64,000 bases of DNA from Buttiauxella selenatireducens (lineage in GTDB: Bacteria > Pseudomonadota > Gammaproteobacteria > Enterobacterales > Enterobacteriaceae), in contig NZ_CP133838.1 of NCBI RefSeq assembly GCF_031432975.1, positions 2,294,001-2,358,000 on the forward strand, read 5' to 3'. The position numbers and the translations under genes are program-made. Of the stretch, positions 29,052 to 38,217 are shown piece by piece (the stretch's first letter is position 1; every line of letters begins with the position of its first letter). The notes below the pieces were generated by a model, which made no database searches, had not been told where the DNA came from, and was given only the letters and a program-made list of their open reading frames with translations.

Positions 29052-30383
29052 ATGACAGTTAATTACACGCAAGTGCTACGCGGTCAGTTTTTCGATATGA
29101 CCCAAACCGGAACACGTCCTGACGAGTTGCTGGCGAATGCGCGTCATCACGAAGATGCATTGCTGTTCATTGATGGCGGTACGGTGTTGGCGTTGTTGCC
29201 ATGGGAAGAAGGGCGCAAGCATTTGCGTGGCGAGAGTGATTATGTCGATTATCGCGGTAAATTGATTCTTCCCGGATTTGTCGATACCCACCTGCATTAT
29301 CCGCAAACGGAAATGATCGGGGCCTATGGTGAGCAACTGCTGGAATGGCTACAGACCTATACTTTTCCGGTTGAGAGTCAATATCAGGACAGCTCGCACG
29401 CGGCGAAGATGTCGGCATTTTTCCTCAGCCAACTCTTGAGTAATGGCACCACCACAGCTTTAGTTTTTGGCACGGTACATCCGCAGTCGGTGGAGGCACT
29501 TTTCAGTGCGGCAGAACATCTCGCCATGCGGATTATCGCCGGTAAAGTCATGATGGATCGCAATGCACCGGAATACCTGACAGAAACGCCGGAGCAAAGT
29601 TATCAACAAACGCGTGAGCTGATTCAACGCTGGCATAAAAAAGGGCGTCTGAACTATGCACTCACGCCGCGATTTGCCCCGACGTCTTCGCCGGAATTGC
29701 TCAAAATGGTACAGACCCTGCGCGAAGAGTTTCCTGATACCTGGCTGCACACCCATTTGAGTGAAAACAGTGCAGAAGTGGAATGGGTGAAGAACCTGTG
29801 GCCGGAGTCCGAAAGCTATCTTGATGTCTATCACCAGTACCAACTGACCGGAAAACGCAGCGTATTTGCCCATGCCATTCATTTGCAGGAGTGTGAATGG
29901 GATTGTCTGCACCGTACCGAATCGGCCATCGCTTTTTGTCCGACCTCCAATCTGTTTCTGGGAAGCGGTCTGTTTAATCTGAAACAGTGCCATGAGCGGG
30001 GGATCCGCATGGGGATTGGCACCGACGTGGGCGCAGGCACAACATTTAATATGCTGCAAACCCTCGCAGAAGCTTACAAAGTCGCCCAGTTGCAAGGTTA
30101 CCGACTGTGTGCCAGCGAGGCGTTTTATCACGCCACGCTGGGAGGGGCTCACGCACTGGATTTGGATGACAAAATCGGCAACTTCTTGCCGGGTAAAGAG
30201 GCTGATTTTGTGGTGCTGGACCTGGCGGTCACGCCATTACAGAAACTGCGGCATGCCAACAGTCGGGATATTTATGAACAATTGTTCGTGCTGATGACGC
30301 TTGGCGATGACCGCAACATTTGGCACACCTGGGTTAATGGCAAATGCGTGTGGCAACGCGGCACGCTGGAGGTTGCGGCATGA
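29052..30383 (+). CDS. guaD: Guanine deaminase
   Basis: 443 residues from the ATG at 29052. A second ATG two codons earlier is too close to the AGG ribosome site. It belongs to the amidohydrolase superfamily and is closely similar to E. coli GuaD. Zinc and catalytic motifs are FVDTHLHYPQ (about residues 76-85), LHTHLSEN, FAHAIH and GTDVGAGTTFNM (Asp at about residue 328). It converts guanine to xanthine and ammonia, feeding the xanthine dehydrogenase encoded next. Its TGA overlaps the xdhA ATG (ATGA). In E. coli guaD lies elsewhere, with other purine genes, so its place between ydfG and dcp is unusual. Confidence 0.96.
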   Translation: MTVNYTQVLRGQFFDMTQTGTRPDELLANARHHEDALLFIDGGTVLALLPWEEGRKHLRGESDYVDYRGKLILPGFVDTHLHYPQTEMIGAYGEQLLEWLQTYTFPVESQYQDSSHAAKMSAFFLSQLLSNGTTTALVFGTVHPQSVEALFSAAEHLAMRIIAGKVMMDRNAPEYLTETPEQSYQQTRELIQRWHKKGRLNYALTPRFAPTSSPELLKMVQTLREEFPDTWLHTHLSENSAEVEWVKNLWPESESYLDVYHQYQLTGKRSVFAHAIHLQECEWDCLHRTESAIAFCPTSNLFLGSGLFNLKQCHERGIRMGIGTDVGAGTTFNMLQTLAEAYKVAQLQGYRLCASEAFYHATLGGAHALDLDDKIGNFLPGKEADFVVLDLAVTPLQKLRHANSRDIYEQLFVLMTLGDDRNIWHTWVNGKCVWQRGTLEVAA

Positions 30384-31815
30384 TCCAATTTTTGCTCAAT
30401 CAAACAGTCAAGACGCTTGATGATATTGACCCGAACACTACCGTGTTGAACTGGCTGCGAGACAGCGAACATCGCTGTGGCAGCAAAGAAGGGTGCGCTT
30501 CGGGTGATTGTGGTGCGTGCACGGTCGTTCTCGGGCAAGTTGATGGCGAGAAAATGCGTTATGACACCGCCAATAGCTGCATCATGCTTGTCAGTCAGCT
30601 TGAGGGTAAACAGTTGCTGACAGTGGAAGATTTATCAGAGGGGGGGAATTGCACCCCGTTCAGCAGGCGATGGCCGATTGCCATGCTTCACAATGTGGTT
30701 TTTGCACCCCCGGTTTTGTGATGTCAGGTTTTGCATTGCAAAAGAAAAACAGCGACCCGCAGCTTCATGATATTGAAAAGCAACTCGCGGGAAACCTTTG
30801 CCGCTGTACCGGCTATCGCCCGATTATTCAGGCGATGCAGCAAAGTTGTGGCGCGTATACAGACTTGTTTACGCGAGCAGAGCCGCAAACCGTTGCGCGC
30901 TTAAAGTCGCTGCATAAACCTGCGGTCGCCGAGTTAGTCAAATCCAACCGATGTTTACTGCCAAAAACCGTTCAGCAACTGGCGCAGCTCTATCAGCAAA
31001 CTCCGCAAGCACGTTTGCTCGCGGGGGGAACCGATCTGGCGCTGACCATTACGCAACAATTCCAGACGCTGCCGCTGATTATCGCGCTTAGCCAGGTGGA
31101 TGAGCTCAAAACCATTTCCGTCACGGATAGCCACATTCGTATTGGCGCAATGGCGACATTGCAGGCGTGTCAGGAGATTTTGCAGCCACTTATCCCGGCG
31201 TTTGCACAGGTGCTGGAGCGCTTTGCATCACCGCAAATTCGTCATCACGCGACGCTTGCAGGCAACCTGGCTAACGCCTCACCTATAGGGGATGGTGCGC
31301 CGATGCTGCTGGCGCTCGGTGCCAGTCTCGAACTGCGATGTGCTGAGACCGTTCGCAATCTGCCGCTTGACGAATTCTTCCTTGGCTATCGCAAAACCGC
31401 TTTGCAGGCAGGTGAGTTTATCAGTGCGGTGATCATTGAGCGGGACGCGATTTCTCCAACGTTCAGCGCATGGAAAGTCTCCAAACGGTTGGATGATGAT
31501 ATTTCTACGGTGTTTGGGGCGTTTAATCTCCAGTTTGAGGCAGGAGTGGTGACACGAGCACGGCTGGCATTTGGTGGTATGGCGGCGGTTCCGGCACGAG
31601 CAAAAGGGGCTGAAAATGCACTAATAGGTTTGCCGCTCAATCCGCAAACACTGGCTCAGGCGTGTGCCGCGCTGGTTGCGGATTTTCAACCACTCAGTGA
31701 TTTCCGGGGTTCCGCAGCATATCGTCTGAAACTCGCGCAAAATCTGCTCAGGCGTCTGGCGCTACAACTCGCCGAGCCGACTCACGCTCTGGAGGTACAG
31801 CATTATGTCAACTAA
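30380..31815 (+). pseudogene. xdhA: Xanthine dehydrogenase small subunit XdhA, broken by one missing base
   Basis: Two frames together encode a full small subunit of about 478 residues. The N-terminal [2Fe-2S] domain (CGSKEGCASGDCGACT), the second [2Fe-2S] domain (CGFCTPGF, CRCTGYRPI) and the FAD-binding domain (LLAGGTDLAL, ATLAGNLANASPIGDG) are all present. The frame is lost in a run of seven G at 30640-30646, where eight would join EDLSEGG to ELHPVQQAM. Read as it stands, translation stops at 30721. The remainder is undamaged and both gene junctions are coupled (ATGA with guaD, 11-base overlap with xdhB). That argues for a sequence error or recent slippage rather than decay. Confidence 0.88.
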
Positions 31816-34150
31816 TCCAGTGCGCCTGTCAGAACAGGCTTTAATCGAGCAGTTCTCTCGCAAATTGCACGGCGGCGCAGGCGAAAGCCGCAAACATGAA
31901 AGTGCGGATAAGCAGGTTAGCGGTAAAGCGGAATATATCGACGACAAACTGACGTTACCCGGAATGCTGTACCTGTGCCCGGTTCTCAGCCAGCACGCTC
32001 ATGCACGGATCCTCAATATCGATACCTCCGCATGTTACGCCATTGCTGGCGTGGTACGCACTTTTGGCTGGCAGGATGTGCCGGGCGAGCTGGATATTGG
32101 CCCACTCGCACCAGGCGACCCGCTGTTTGCCCGCGACAAGGTTGATTATCACGGCCAGGTTGTCCTGACGGTGGCGGCCGATACACCAGACGCGGCGCGA
32201 GCAGGGGCGCAGAAGGTGGTCATCGAATATGAAATTCTCGAGCCGGTGCTGGATGTCGAAGAGGCTTTACGGCGTGAACTTTACGTTCAGGAACCGCATG
32301 TCCATCAACGTGGTGATGCCGATACCGCGCTGGCCAACGCGCCGCACCGTATTCAGGGGCAATTTCACATTGGGGGCCAGGAACACTTTTATCTTGAAGG
32401 GCAGATTGCTGTGGTACAGCCAGGGGAAGATGGCTGCGCAACGGTCTGGTCATCCACCCAACATCCGACCGAAGTGCAAAAGCTGGTGGCGTCGGTGCTT
32501 GGTGTAACAATGAACAAAGTCACGGTGGATATGCGCCGTATGGGCGGCGGGTTTGGTGGCAAAGAAACCCAGGCGGCAGGAGTTGCCTGCCACGCAGCAC
32601 TGGCGGCTGTATTAACAGGGCGCCCAGCCAAAATGCGTCTTTCACGGCGTGACGACATGCGTATGACAGGTAAACGGCATCCCTTTTTTGTGCGTTATGA
32701 CGTGGGGTTTACTGACGAAGGTCGACTCAATGGCGTGAAAATCGATCTGGCCGCCAACTGCGGGTATTCACTGGATCTATCAGGATCGATCTGCGATCGC
32801 GCGATGTTTCACGCCGATAATGCTTACTACCTCGGTGATGCACGAATTACCGGATATCGTTGCCGCACCAATATGGCGTCCAATACTGCCTTCCGGGGAT
32901 TTGGCGGGCCGCAGGGTATGGTTGCCGTTGAGCAGATTATGGACCACATTGCGCGCGAGCTCGGCCTTGATCCGTTGGACGTTCGCAAGCTCAATTATTA
33001 TGGCGACACCGAGCGCAATGTGACGCACTACCATCAAACCGTTGAACACAACATCATGCCGGAAATGACCCGCCAGCTTGAGATCAGTGCCGACTACTCT
33101 CAGCGTCGTGCGGATATAAACGCGTTTAACCGCACAAGCGCGGTGCTAAAACGGGGTCTGGCGCTCACGCCGGTAAAATTTGGCATCTCCTTTACCTCCA
33201 GTTTTCTTAACCAGGCAGGGGCGTTAATACTGATTTATACCGATGGCACCGTGCAGCTTAATCATGGTGGGACAGAAATGGGCCAGGGGTTGAATACTAA
33301 AGTGGCGCAAGTGGTCGCTGAGGTGTTGCAAATTCCTGTCGAACAGATTCAGGTCACCGCCACCCATACGGGGAAAGTGCCCAATACCTCGCCGACGGCC
33401 GCATCATCTGGCGCGGATCTTAACGGTAAAGCAGCAGAAATCGCAGCGCTCACGATAAAACAGCGGCTGATAGAAATGCTCTGCCGTTTGTATGATTGCG
33501 AAGCCGAAGATGTGGAGTTTCGTAACGGCGTGGTGAAAGTCCAGGGGCGGTATTTTAGCTTTAGTGAAATCACAAACCTGGCCTGGCTGAACCAGGTCCC
33601 GCTGTCTGCCACGGGGTTCTACACAGTGCCGGGCATTCATTACGACCGCACAAAGGGTCGCGGGCAGCCGTTCTATTACTTTTCATTCGGCGCGGCCTGT
33701 TCGGAAGTCATTATCGACACGCTAACCGGAGAGTATCGCCTGTTGCGAACGGACATTCTCCATGATGTTGGCAATTCGCTGAATCCCGCACTCGACATCG
33801 GGCAAATCGAAGGCGGTTTTGTACAAGGCGCAGGCTGGCTGACTTGCGAAGAGTTGGTGTGGGATGACAAAGGACGGTTACTGACCGATAGCCCGATGAG
33901 TTACAAAATCCCGGCAATTAGCGATGTGCCAGCCGACTTACGGGTGAAGCTGCTTGAAAATCATGCCAATCCGCAACACACCGTTTACCGTTCTAAAGCC
34001 GTTGGTGAACCACCATTTATGCTGGGGATTTCCGTCTGGAGCGCCTTACAGGACGCCGTAGCCAGCGTAACTGACTACCGTAAACACCCAATGCTGGATG
34101 CGCCCGCCACACCGGAACGCGTATTCTGGGGTTGTCAGGAGGCACCATGA
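31805..34150 (+). CDS. xdhB: Xanthine dehydrogenase molybdopterin-binding subunit XdhB
   Basis: 781 residues. It is the molybdenum-cofactor subunit of the xanthine oxidase family, converting hypoxanthine to xanthine to urate. The entry domain starts near GKAEYIDDKLTLPGML. Cofactor contacts are in RMGGGFGGKE (about residues 238-247), AFRGFGGPQGM (about residues 362-372) and the GTEMGQGLNTK loop. The catalytic Glu lies in KAVGEPPFMLG near the C-terminus. The gene is intact, so the enzyme would be functional if xdhA is. It overlaps both neighbours, consistent with a single operon guaD-xdhABC. Confidence 0.95.
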   Translation: MSTNPVRLSEQALIEQFSRKLHGGAGESRKHESADKQVSGKAEYIDDKLTLPGMLYLCPVLSQHAHARILNIDTSACYAIAGVVRTFGWQDVPGELDIGPLAPGDPLFARDKVDYHGQVVLTVAADTPDAARAGAQKVVIEYEILEPVLDVEEALRRELYVQEPHVHQRGDADTALANAPHRIQGQFHIGGQEHFYLEGQIAVVQPGEDGCATVWSSTQHPTEVQKLVASVLGVTMNKVTVDMRRMGGGFGGKETQAAGVACHAALAAVLTGRPAKMRLSRRDDMRMTGKRHPFFVRYDVGFTDEGRLNGVKIDLAANCGYSLDLSGSICDRAMFHADNAYYLGDARITGYRCRTNMASNTAFRGFGGPQGMVAVEQIMDHIARELGLDPLDVRKLNYYGDTERNVTHYHQTVEHNIMPEMTRQLEISADYSQRRADINAFNRTSAVLKRGLALTPVKFGISFTSSFLNQAGALILIYTDGTVQLNHGGTEMGQGLNTKVAQVVAEVLQIPVEQIQVTATHTGKVPNTSPTAASSGADLNGKAAEIAALTIKQRLIEMLCRLYDCEAEDVEFRNGVVKVQGRYFSFSEITNLAWLNQVPLSATGFYTVPGIHYDRTKGRGQPFYYFSFGAACSEVIIDTLTGEYRLLRTDILHDVGNSLNPALDIGQIEGGFVQGAGWLTCEELVWDDKGRLLTDSPMSYKIPAISDVPADLRVKLLENHANPQHTVYRSKAVGEPPFMLGISVWSALQDAVASVTDYRKHPMLDAPATPERVFWGCQEAP

Positions 34151-34932
34151 ACGATGACGAATGGATAAGCATTCTGATGCAACTGCGCGAGCGTCGCGAA
34201 CCGTGTGTGTTGCTGACGGTACTGGCTGATAAAGGATCGGTGCCGAGAAACTGTGGCACCAAAATGATTGTTGGGCATGAGCACGCTTATCTGACTATCG
34301 GCGGTGGGCATCTGGAATATCAATGTATCGCCATGGCACGCGCGATGCTGGACAAGCACATTTCAGAGCCACATACCGAGCATTTTAATTTGGGCGCAAG
34401 GCTTGGGCAGTGTTGCGGAGGTATGACATCGGTGCTCTTTGAACCACTGATTCAGGCGCAACCGCAAATGACCGTTTTTGGCGCAGGCCATGTCGGGCAG
34501 GCGCTGGTAGCGTTGTTATCAACGTTACCCTGTCACATTACCTGGGTTGATGAACGTCCGGACCTGTTCGCCTGCGCCCCCAGGGGGGTGAAAACGTTAC
34601 AGGCAGAAGAGCCGCTGGATGCCGTACACGCGGCACCTGCGCAGAGCTATTTTATCGTGATGACCCACAGCCATCCGCGGGATCTGGAGTTGACCGAAGC
34701 GATACTGAAGCGTGGCGACTACCGCTACCTGGGGCTGATTGGATCGCAGACCAAACGTCAGCGCTTTGAGTATCGGCTGGCGGGGAAAGGAATAACACCT
34801 GATCAACTGAGTACATTGCGCTGCCCGGTGGGGTTGCCGGATGTAAAAGGTAAACTCCCGGCAGAAATTGCTGTAGCTATTGCCGCTGAAATTATCGCGG
34901 TGTATCAGGCGGCGAAGGTTAACGGTGGATGA
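34147..34932 (+). CDS. xdhC: Xanthine dehydrogenase accessory protein XdhC
   Basis: 261 residues from the ATG at 34147, which overlaps the xdhB stop as ATGA. XdhC binds molybdenum cofactor, has it sulfurated and delivers it to the large subunit. Family features are the N-terminal XdhC/CoxI domain (DKGSVPRNCGTKM, then LGQCCGGMTSVLFEPL with conserved cysteines) and a C-terminal Rossmann-like domain (VFGAGHVGQAL, about residues 115-125; GLIGSQTKR). It is the last gene of the purine operon; a REP-like stem overlaps its stop codon. Confidence 0.94.
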   Translation: MNDDEWISILMQLRERREPCVLLTVLADKGSVPRNCGTKMIVGHEHAYLTIGGGHLEYQCIAMARAMLDKHISEPHTEHFNLGARLGQCCGGMTSVLFEPLIQAQPQMTVFGAGHVGQALVALLSTLPCHITWVDERPDLFACAPRGVKTLQAEEPLDAVHAAPAQSYFIVMTHSHPRDLELTEAILKRGDYRYLGLIGSQTKRQRFEYRLAGKGITPDQLSTLRCPVGLPDVKGKLPAEIAVAIAAEIIAVYQAAKVNGG

Positions 34933-34953
34933 CGCTCACGCGTATCCGCCCTA
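34924..34953. repeat. REP-like palindrome after xdhC
   Basis: GGTGGAT and ATCCGCC pair with one G-T around a GACGCTCACGCGT core and are followed by CTAC, closely resembling enterobacterial REP (PU) elements. It overlaps the end of xdhC and precedes dcp. Confidence 0.6.
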
Positions 34954-35032
34954 CAATCAATACATCTTTTTCGTAAGGTGGGAACGCAAAGCGGCTTCCA
35001 CCTTCCTGTTGGCCTCGCTTCGGGAGTTCAGG

Positions 35033-37078
35033 ATGTTGTCAGACAATCCGTTTTACCACCTCAGTTTATTGCCTTATCAAGCCCCTCATTTTGATGACAT
35101 CAAAGATAGCCACTACCGTCCGGCTTTTGACGAAGCCAAACGCATTAAACGTGAGGAAATTGCGGCGATAGCTCACGACCCCGCAGAGCCTAACTTTGAG
35201 AACACCTTCCTCGCGCTGGAAAATACGGGCCACATGTTAGGGCGCGTTACCCAGGTTTTCTTCGCGATGACCGCTGCAAATACCAATGACTACCTGCAAC
35301 AACTGGATGAAGAGTTTGGCGCCGAGCTGGCTGAGTTAGCGGATGAAATGCGCCTGAATGCCGTGCTGTTTTCGCGTTTAAATGACGTGTACCAGCGTCG
35401 CCTGACACTGGAACTTGATGACGAATCTCTGCGTTTGATAGAGGTCATCTGGCAGAACTTTACCCTCGCGGGTGCCACTCTCAGCGAGGATAAAAAAGCG
35501 CGTTTGAAGGTGCTGAATAAAGAAGCTGCACAGTTGAGCAGCCAGTTTAATAATCGTCTGCACGCAGCCAATAAAGCCGCTGCTCTGGTGGTTGATGACG
35601 TTCAACTTCTTGATGGGTTAACTTCTGCAGAAATTGCCGCGGCAGCACAGCATGCCAGTGCTAAAGGACTGGAGGGGAAATACGTCATTCCGCTGCTCAA
35701 TTTTACCCAACAACCCGCGTTGCAATCTCTGAGCAATCGTCAGACGCGTGAAAAACTGTTTAAAGCAGGTTGGGAGCGGACTCAGCACGACGACAGCCAC
35801 GATACACGCGCCATTGTCGCTCGTCTGGCGACGCTGCGTGCGGAACAAGCGCAACTGTTGGGATTCGAGAGCTATGCCGCATGGAAAATTGCCGATCAAA
35901 TGGCGCAAACCCCGCAGGCAGCATTACAGTTTATGCGAGACATCGTGCCCGCAGCGACCGCTCGAGCACAACGCGAATTAGCCGCTATTCAACAGGTTAT
36001 TGACCAGCAGCAAGGTGGTTTCAAAGCGGAAGCCTGGGATTGGGCTTTTTATGCTGAACAAGTCAGACTCGCGCAATACGACCTCGATGAAGCGCAAATC
36101 AAACCCTATTTTGAACTGAACAATGTGTTAACCAATGGCGTCTTTTGGGCGGCGAGCCAGCTTTTCGGCCTGAGTTTTGTTGAACGTTTTGATATTCCCG
36201 TTTATCACGACGATGTGCGGGTATGGGAAATCTTTGATAAAGACGGGCGCGGTATGGCGCTGTTCTATGGCGACTTTTTTGCCCGTGACAGCAAAGGCGG
36301 CGGCGCATGGATGGGCAACTTCGTGGAACAATCTACGCTGCTGGAAAACGCACCGGTGATTTACAACGTTTGTAACTACAGTAAACCGGCAAACGGGGAG
36401 GCGGCGCTTATCTCCTGGGATGACGTTGTGACGCTTTTCCACGAGTTTGGCCATACGTTGCACGGACTGTTTGCTACCCAACGTTATGCGACGCTGTCGG
36501 GTACCAACACCCCACGCGATTTTGTTGAGTTTCCGTCGCAAATTAACGAACACTGGGCGCGCCAGCCGCAGGTTTTCGCAAACTATGCGCGGCATTACCA
36601 GACCGGCGAGCCGATGCCTGAAGCCCTGAAAGAAAAGTTATTCCGTGCTGCGCAATTCAATAAAGGCTACGACATGACGGAACTCCTCAGCGCCGCATTG
36701 CTGGATATGAACTGGCACAGTTTGCCTGCGGGCTGCGTAGTGGATGAGGTAACCGCGTTTGAAGCGCTGGCACTCCATCGCGAGCATATTGACTTGCCGG
36801 CAGTACCTCCTCGTTATCGCAGCAGCTACTTCGCGCATATCTTTGGCGGGGGTTACGCCGCTGGATATTACGCTTATATCTGGACACAAATGTTGGCGGA
36901 TGATGGCTACCAATGGTTTGTGGAGCAAGGCGGGCTAACGGCGCACAACGGCCAGCGTTTCCGCGAGGCGATTTTATCCCGTGGCAATAGCCAGGATCTT
37001 AAAGCGTTGTATAACGAGTGGCGGGGGCATGCACCGTACAGTGAACCGATGCTGGCAAATCGGGGTTTAGCAGACTAA
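35033..37078 (+). CDS. dcp: Dipeptidyl carboxypeptidase Dcp
   Basis: 681 residues from the ATG at 35033, the E. coli length, with GGGAG upstream; the frame is open further back, but that part is not conserved. It is an M3-family zinc metallopeptidase removing C-terminal dipeptides. The zinc motif FHEFGHTLHGLF (HEXXH, at about residue 470) and downstream EFPSQINEHWA with the third ligand Glu are intact, as is the FAHIFGGGYAAGYYAYIW substrate-site segment. No signal peptide is visible. A strong bidirectional terminator separates it from convergent yciA. Confidence 0.98.
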   Translation: MLSDNPFYHLSLLPYQAPHFDDIKDSHYRPAFDEAKRIKREEIAAIAHDPAEPNFENTFLALENTGHMLGRVTQVFFAMTAANTNDYLQQLDEEFGAELAELADEMRLNAVLFSRLNDVYQRRLTLELDDESLRLIEVIWQNFTLAGATLSEDKKARLKVLNKEAAQLSSQFNNRLHAANKAAALVVDDVQLLDGLTSAEIAAAAQHASAKGLEGKYVIPLLNFTQQPALQSLSNRQTREKLFKAGWERTQHDDSHDTRAIVARLATLRAEQAQLLGFESYAAWKIADQMAQTPQAALQFMRDIVPAATARAQRELAAIQQVIDQQQGGFKAEAWDWAFYAEQVRLAQYDLDEAQIKPYFELNNVLTNGVFWAASQLFGLSFVERFDIPVYHDDVRVWEIFDKDGRGMALFYGDFFARDSKGGGAWMGNFVEQSTLLENAPVIYNVCNYSKPANGEAALISWDDVVTLFHEFGHTLHGLFATQRYATLSGTNTPRDFVEFPSQINEHWARQPQVFANYARHYQTGEPMPEALKEKLFRAAQFNKGYDMTELLSAALLDMNWHSLPAGCVVDEVTAFEALALHREHIDLPAVPPRYRSSYFAHIFGGGYAAGYYAYIWTQMLADDGYQWFVEQGGLTAHNGQRFREAILSRGNSQDLKALYNEWRGHAPYSEPMLANRGLAD

Positions 37079-37089
37079 CCCGTGCTGAT

Positions 37090-37118
37090 AAAAAAATGCG
37101 CCTTCGGGCGCATTTTTT
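37090..37118. terminator. Bidirectional terminator between dcp and yciA
   Basis: AAAAAATGCGCC and GGCGCATTTTTT form a perfect stem around TTCG, with A and T tracts on both sides, serving both convergent genes. Confidence 0.95.
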
Positions 37119-37131
37119 GTCGTTAATAAAT

Positions 37132-37524
37132 TTAGACCGGAATCGGGCGGGGTTTACCCGCGGGGTCCACCGCCACATAAATGAAAATGGCTTCTGTTGC
37201 TTTGTAACGCTGACCAATAGGTTCGGAAGAGACTTTTTTCACCCAAACTTCCACGTTAATCGTGATGGAACTGGTTCCGCGTTTTACGCATTTCGCATAG
37301 CAACACACCACATCGCCCACAGCGACCGGCTTGAGAAATGTCATCCCATCGACACGAACGGTGACTACGCGGCCTTTTGCGATTTCTTTTGCCTGAATTG
37401 CGCCACCCATGTCCATTTGTGACATCAACCAGCCACCAAAAATATCGCCGTTGGCGTTAGTATCAGCAGGCATTGCCATTGTGCGTAATACCAATTCCCC
37501 TGAAGGAGTGTCTTGCTGGATCAT
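37132..37524 (-). CDS. yciA: Acyl-CoA thioesterase YciA
   Basis: 130 residues (E. coli 132). It is a hot-dog-fold thioesterase hydrolysing acyl-CoAs of a broad size range. The active-site helix region NANGDIFGGWLMSQMDMGGAI (about residues 22-42) carries the catalytic Asp, and VVTVRVDGMTFLKPVAVGDVV is the conserved strand pair. In E. coli yciA lies beside yciB and yciC; here a glycine-zipper gene separates them. AAGACAAATG suggests a weak ribosome site at the chosen start. Confidence 0.95.
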   Translation of the reverse strand: MIQQDTPSGELVLRTMAMPADTNANGDIFGGWLMSQMDMGGAIQAKEIAKGRVVTVRVDGMTFLKPVAVGDVVCCYAKCVKRGTSSITINVEVWVKKVSSEPIGQRYKATEAIFIYVAVDPAGKPRPIPV

Positions 37525-37682
37525 TTGTCTTCCCGATATGTATAGATGTCATTCATCATAGCTTTGATGTCTCTGCCTCTAGTTTAATACGTGTAAGCCT
37601 CTGTAAGTAGCATTAATGTCTAAAGGGGTTTGTTTTATGGCTGGCAAAATCAGCTCCACCTAAAAACGACACAGCTCTCAAC

Positions 37683-38111
37683 ATGAAGAAATATCTACTT
37701 ATCGCTTTCAGCCTGCTCGCGTTATCCAGTCAATCCAGTTTCGCGGGGACCAAAACCTTGGTGGATTATGGCGTTGTTCAACAGAGCACAATTATTAGCA
37801 GCCAGAATCGCTCCCATCCGCTGCGAACCATGGCAGCGGGTGCCGCCGGTGCTGCAATAGGTAATCAGTTTGGCGGGGGATCCGGGAAGACTATCATGAC
37901 GGCCACTGGCGCAGTTGCTGGGGTGGAAGCTTCACGTAATCGTCAGGCCAGGCAGCAAAGTGCCCAGACCGTGAACCTGACTATCAAGACCAATAGTGGG
38001 CAAATCATCCAGGTGGTGCAGGACTATAACGGAACGCTCACCTTCAACAAAGGTGACAAGGTGCGTATTCTCACCTCCGGTTCGAATACCACCGTTGATA
38101 AGTCCGTATGA
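37683..38111 (+). CDS. Secreted glycine-zipper 2TM protein (SlyB-like, no lipobox)
   Basis: 142 residues. The N-terminus is a signal peptide (to about residue 21, ending SSFA-GT), without the LAGC lipobox of SlyB. A Gly/Ala-rich segment AAGAAGAAIGNQFGGGSGKT (about residues 51-70) forms a glycine-zipper 2TM domain, and a C-terminal beta domain (VNLTIKTNSGQIIQVVQDY...) parallels SlyB. It is probably a periplasmic or outer-membrane-associated protein; the function is not known. It is read convergently towards yciB between two terminators and is absent from the corresponding E. coli interval. Confidence 0.85.
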   Translation: MKKYLLIAFSLLALSSQSSFAGTKTLVDYGVVQQSTIISSQNRSHPLRTMAAGAAGAAIGNQFGGGSGKTIMTATGAVAGVEASRNRQARQQSAQTVNLTIKTNSGQIIQVVQDYNGTLTFNKGDKVRILTSGSNTTVDKSV

Positions 38112-38153
38112 TCTAAACAACGGCACGAGCGGTTAATCGAACTCGGTTGAAAT

Positions 38154-38198
38154 AAAAAAAGCACACGTCTGGTAAGGATACCAATGTGTGCTTTTTTT
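38154..38198. terminator. Bidirectional terminator between the glycine-zipper gene and yciB
   Basis: A-run plus GCACAC (38161-38166) pairs with GTGTGC (38186-38191) followed by seven T. An inner TGGTA/TACCA stem strengthens it. Confidence 0.85.
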
Positions 38199-38217
38199 GG
38201 GCCTTGAAGCCGGAGGC

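Noticed and set aside
29460-30152. 230-residue minus-strand ORF inside guaD
   Set aside because: It is an antisense frame of a clearly recognised, conserved gene and shows no family features.
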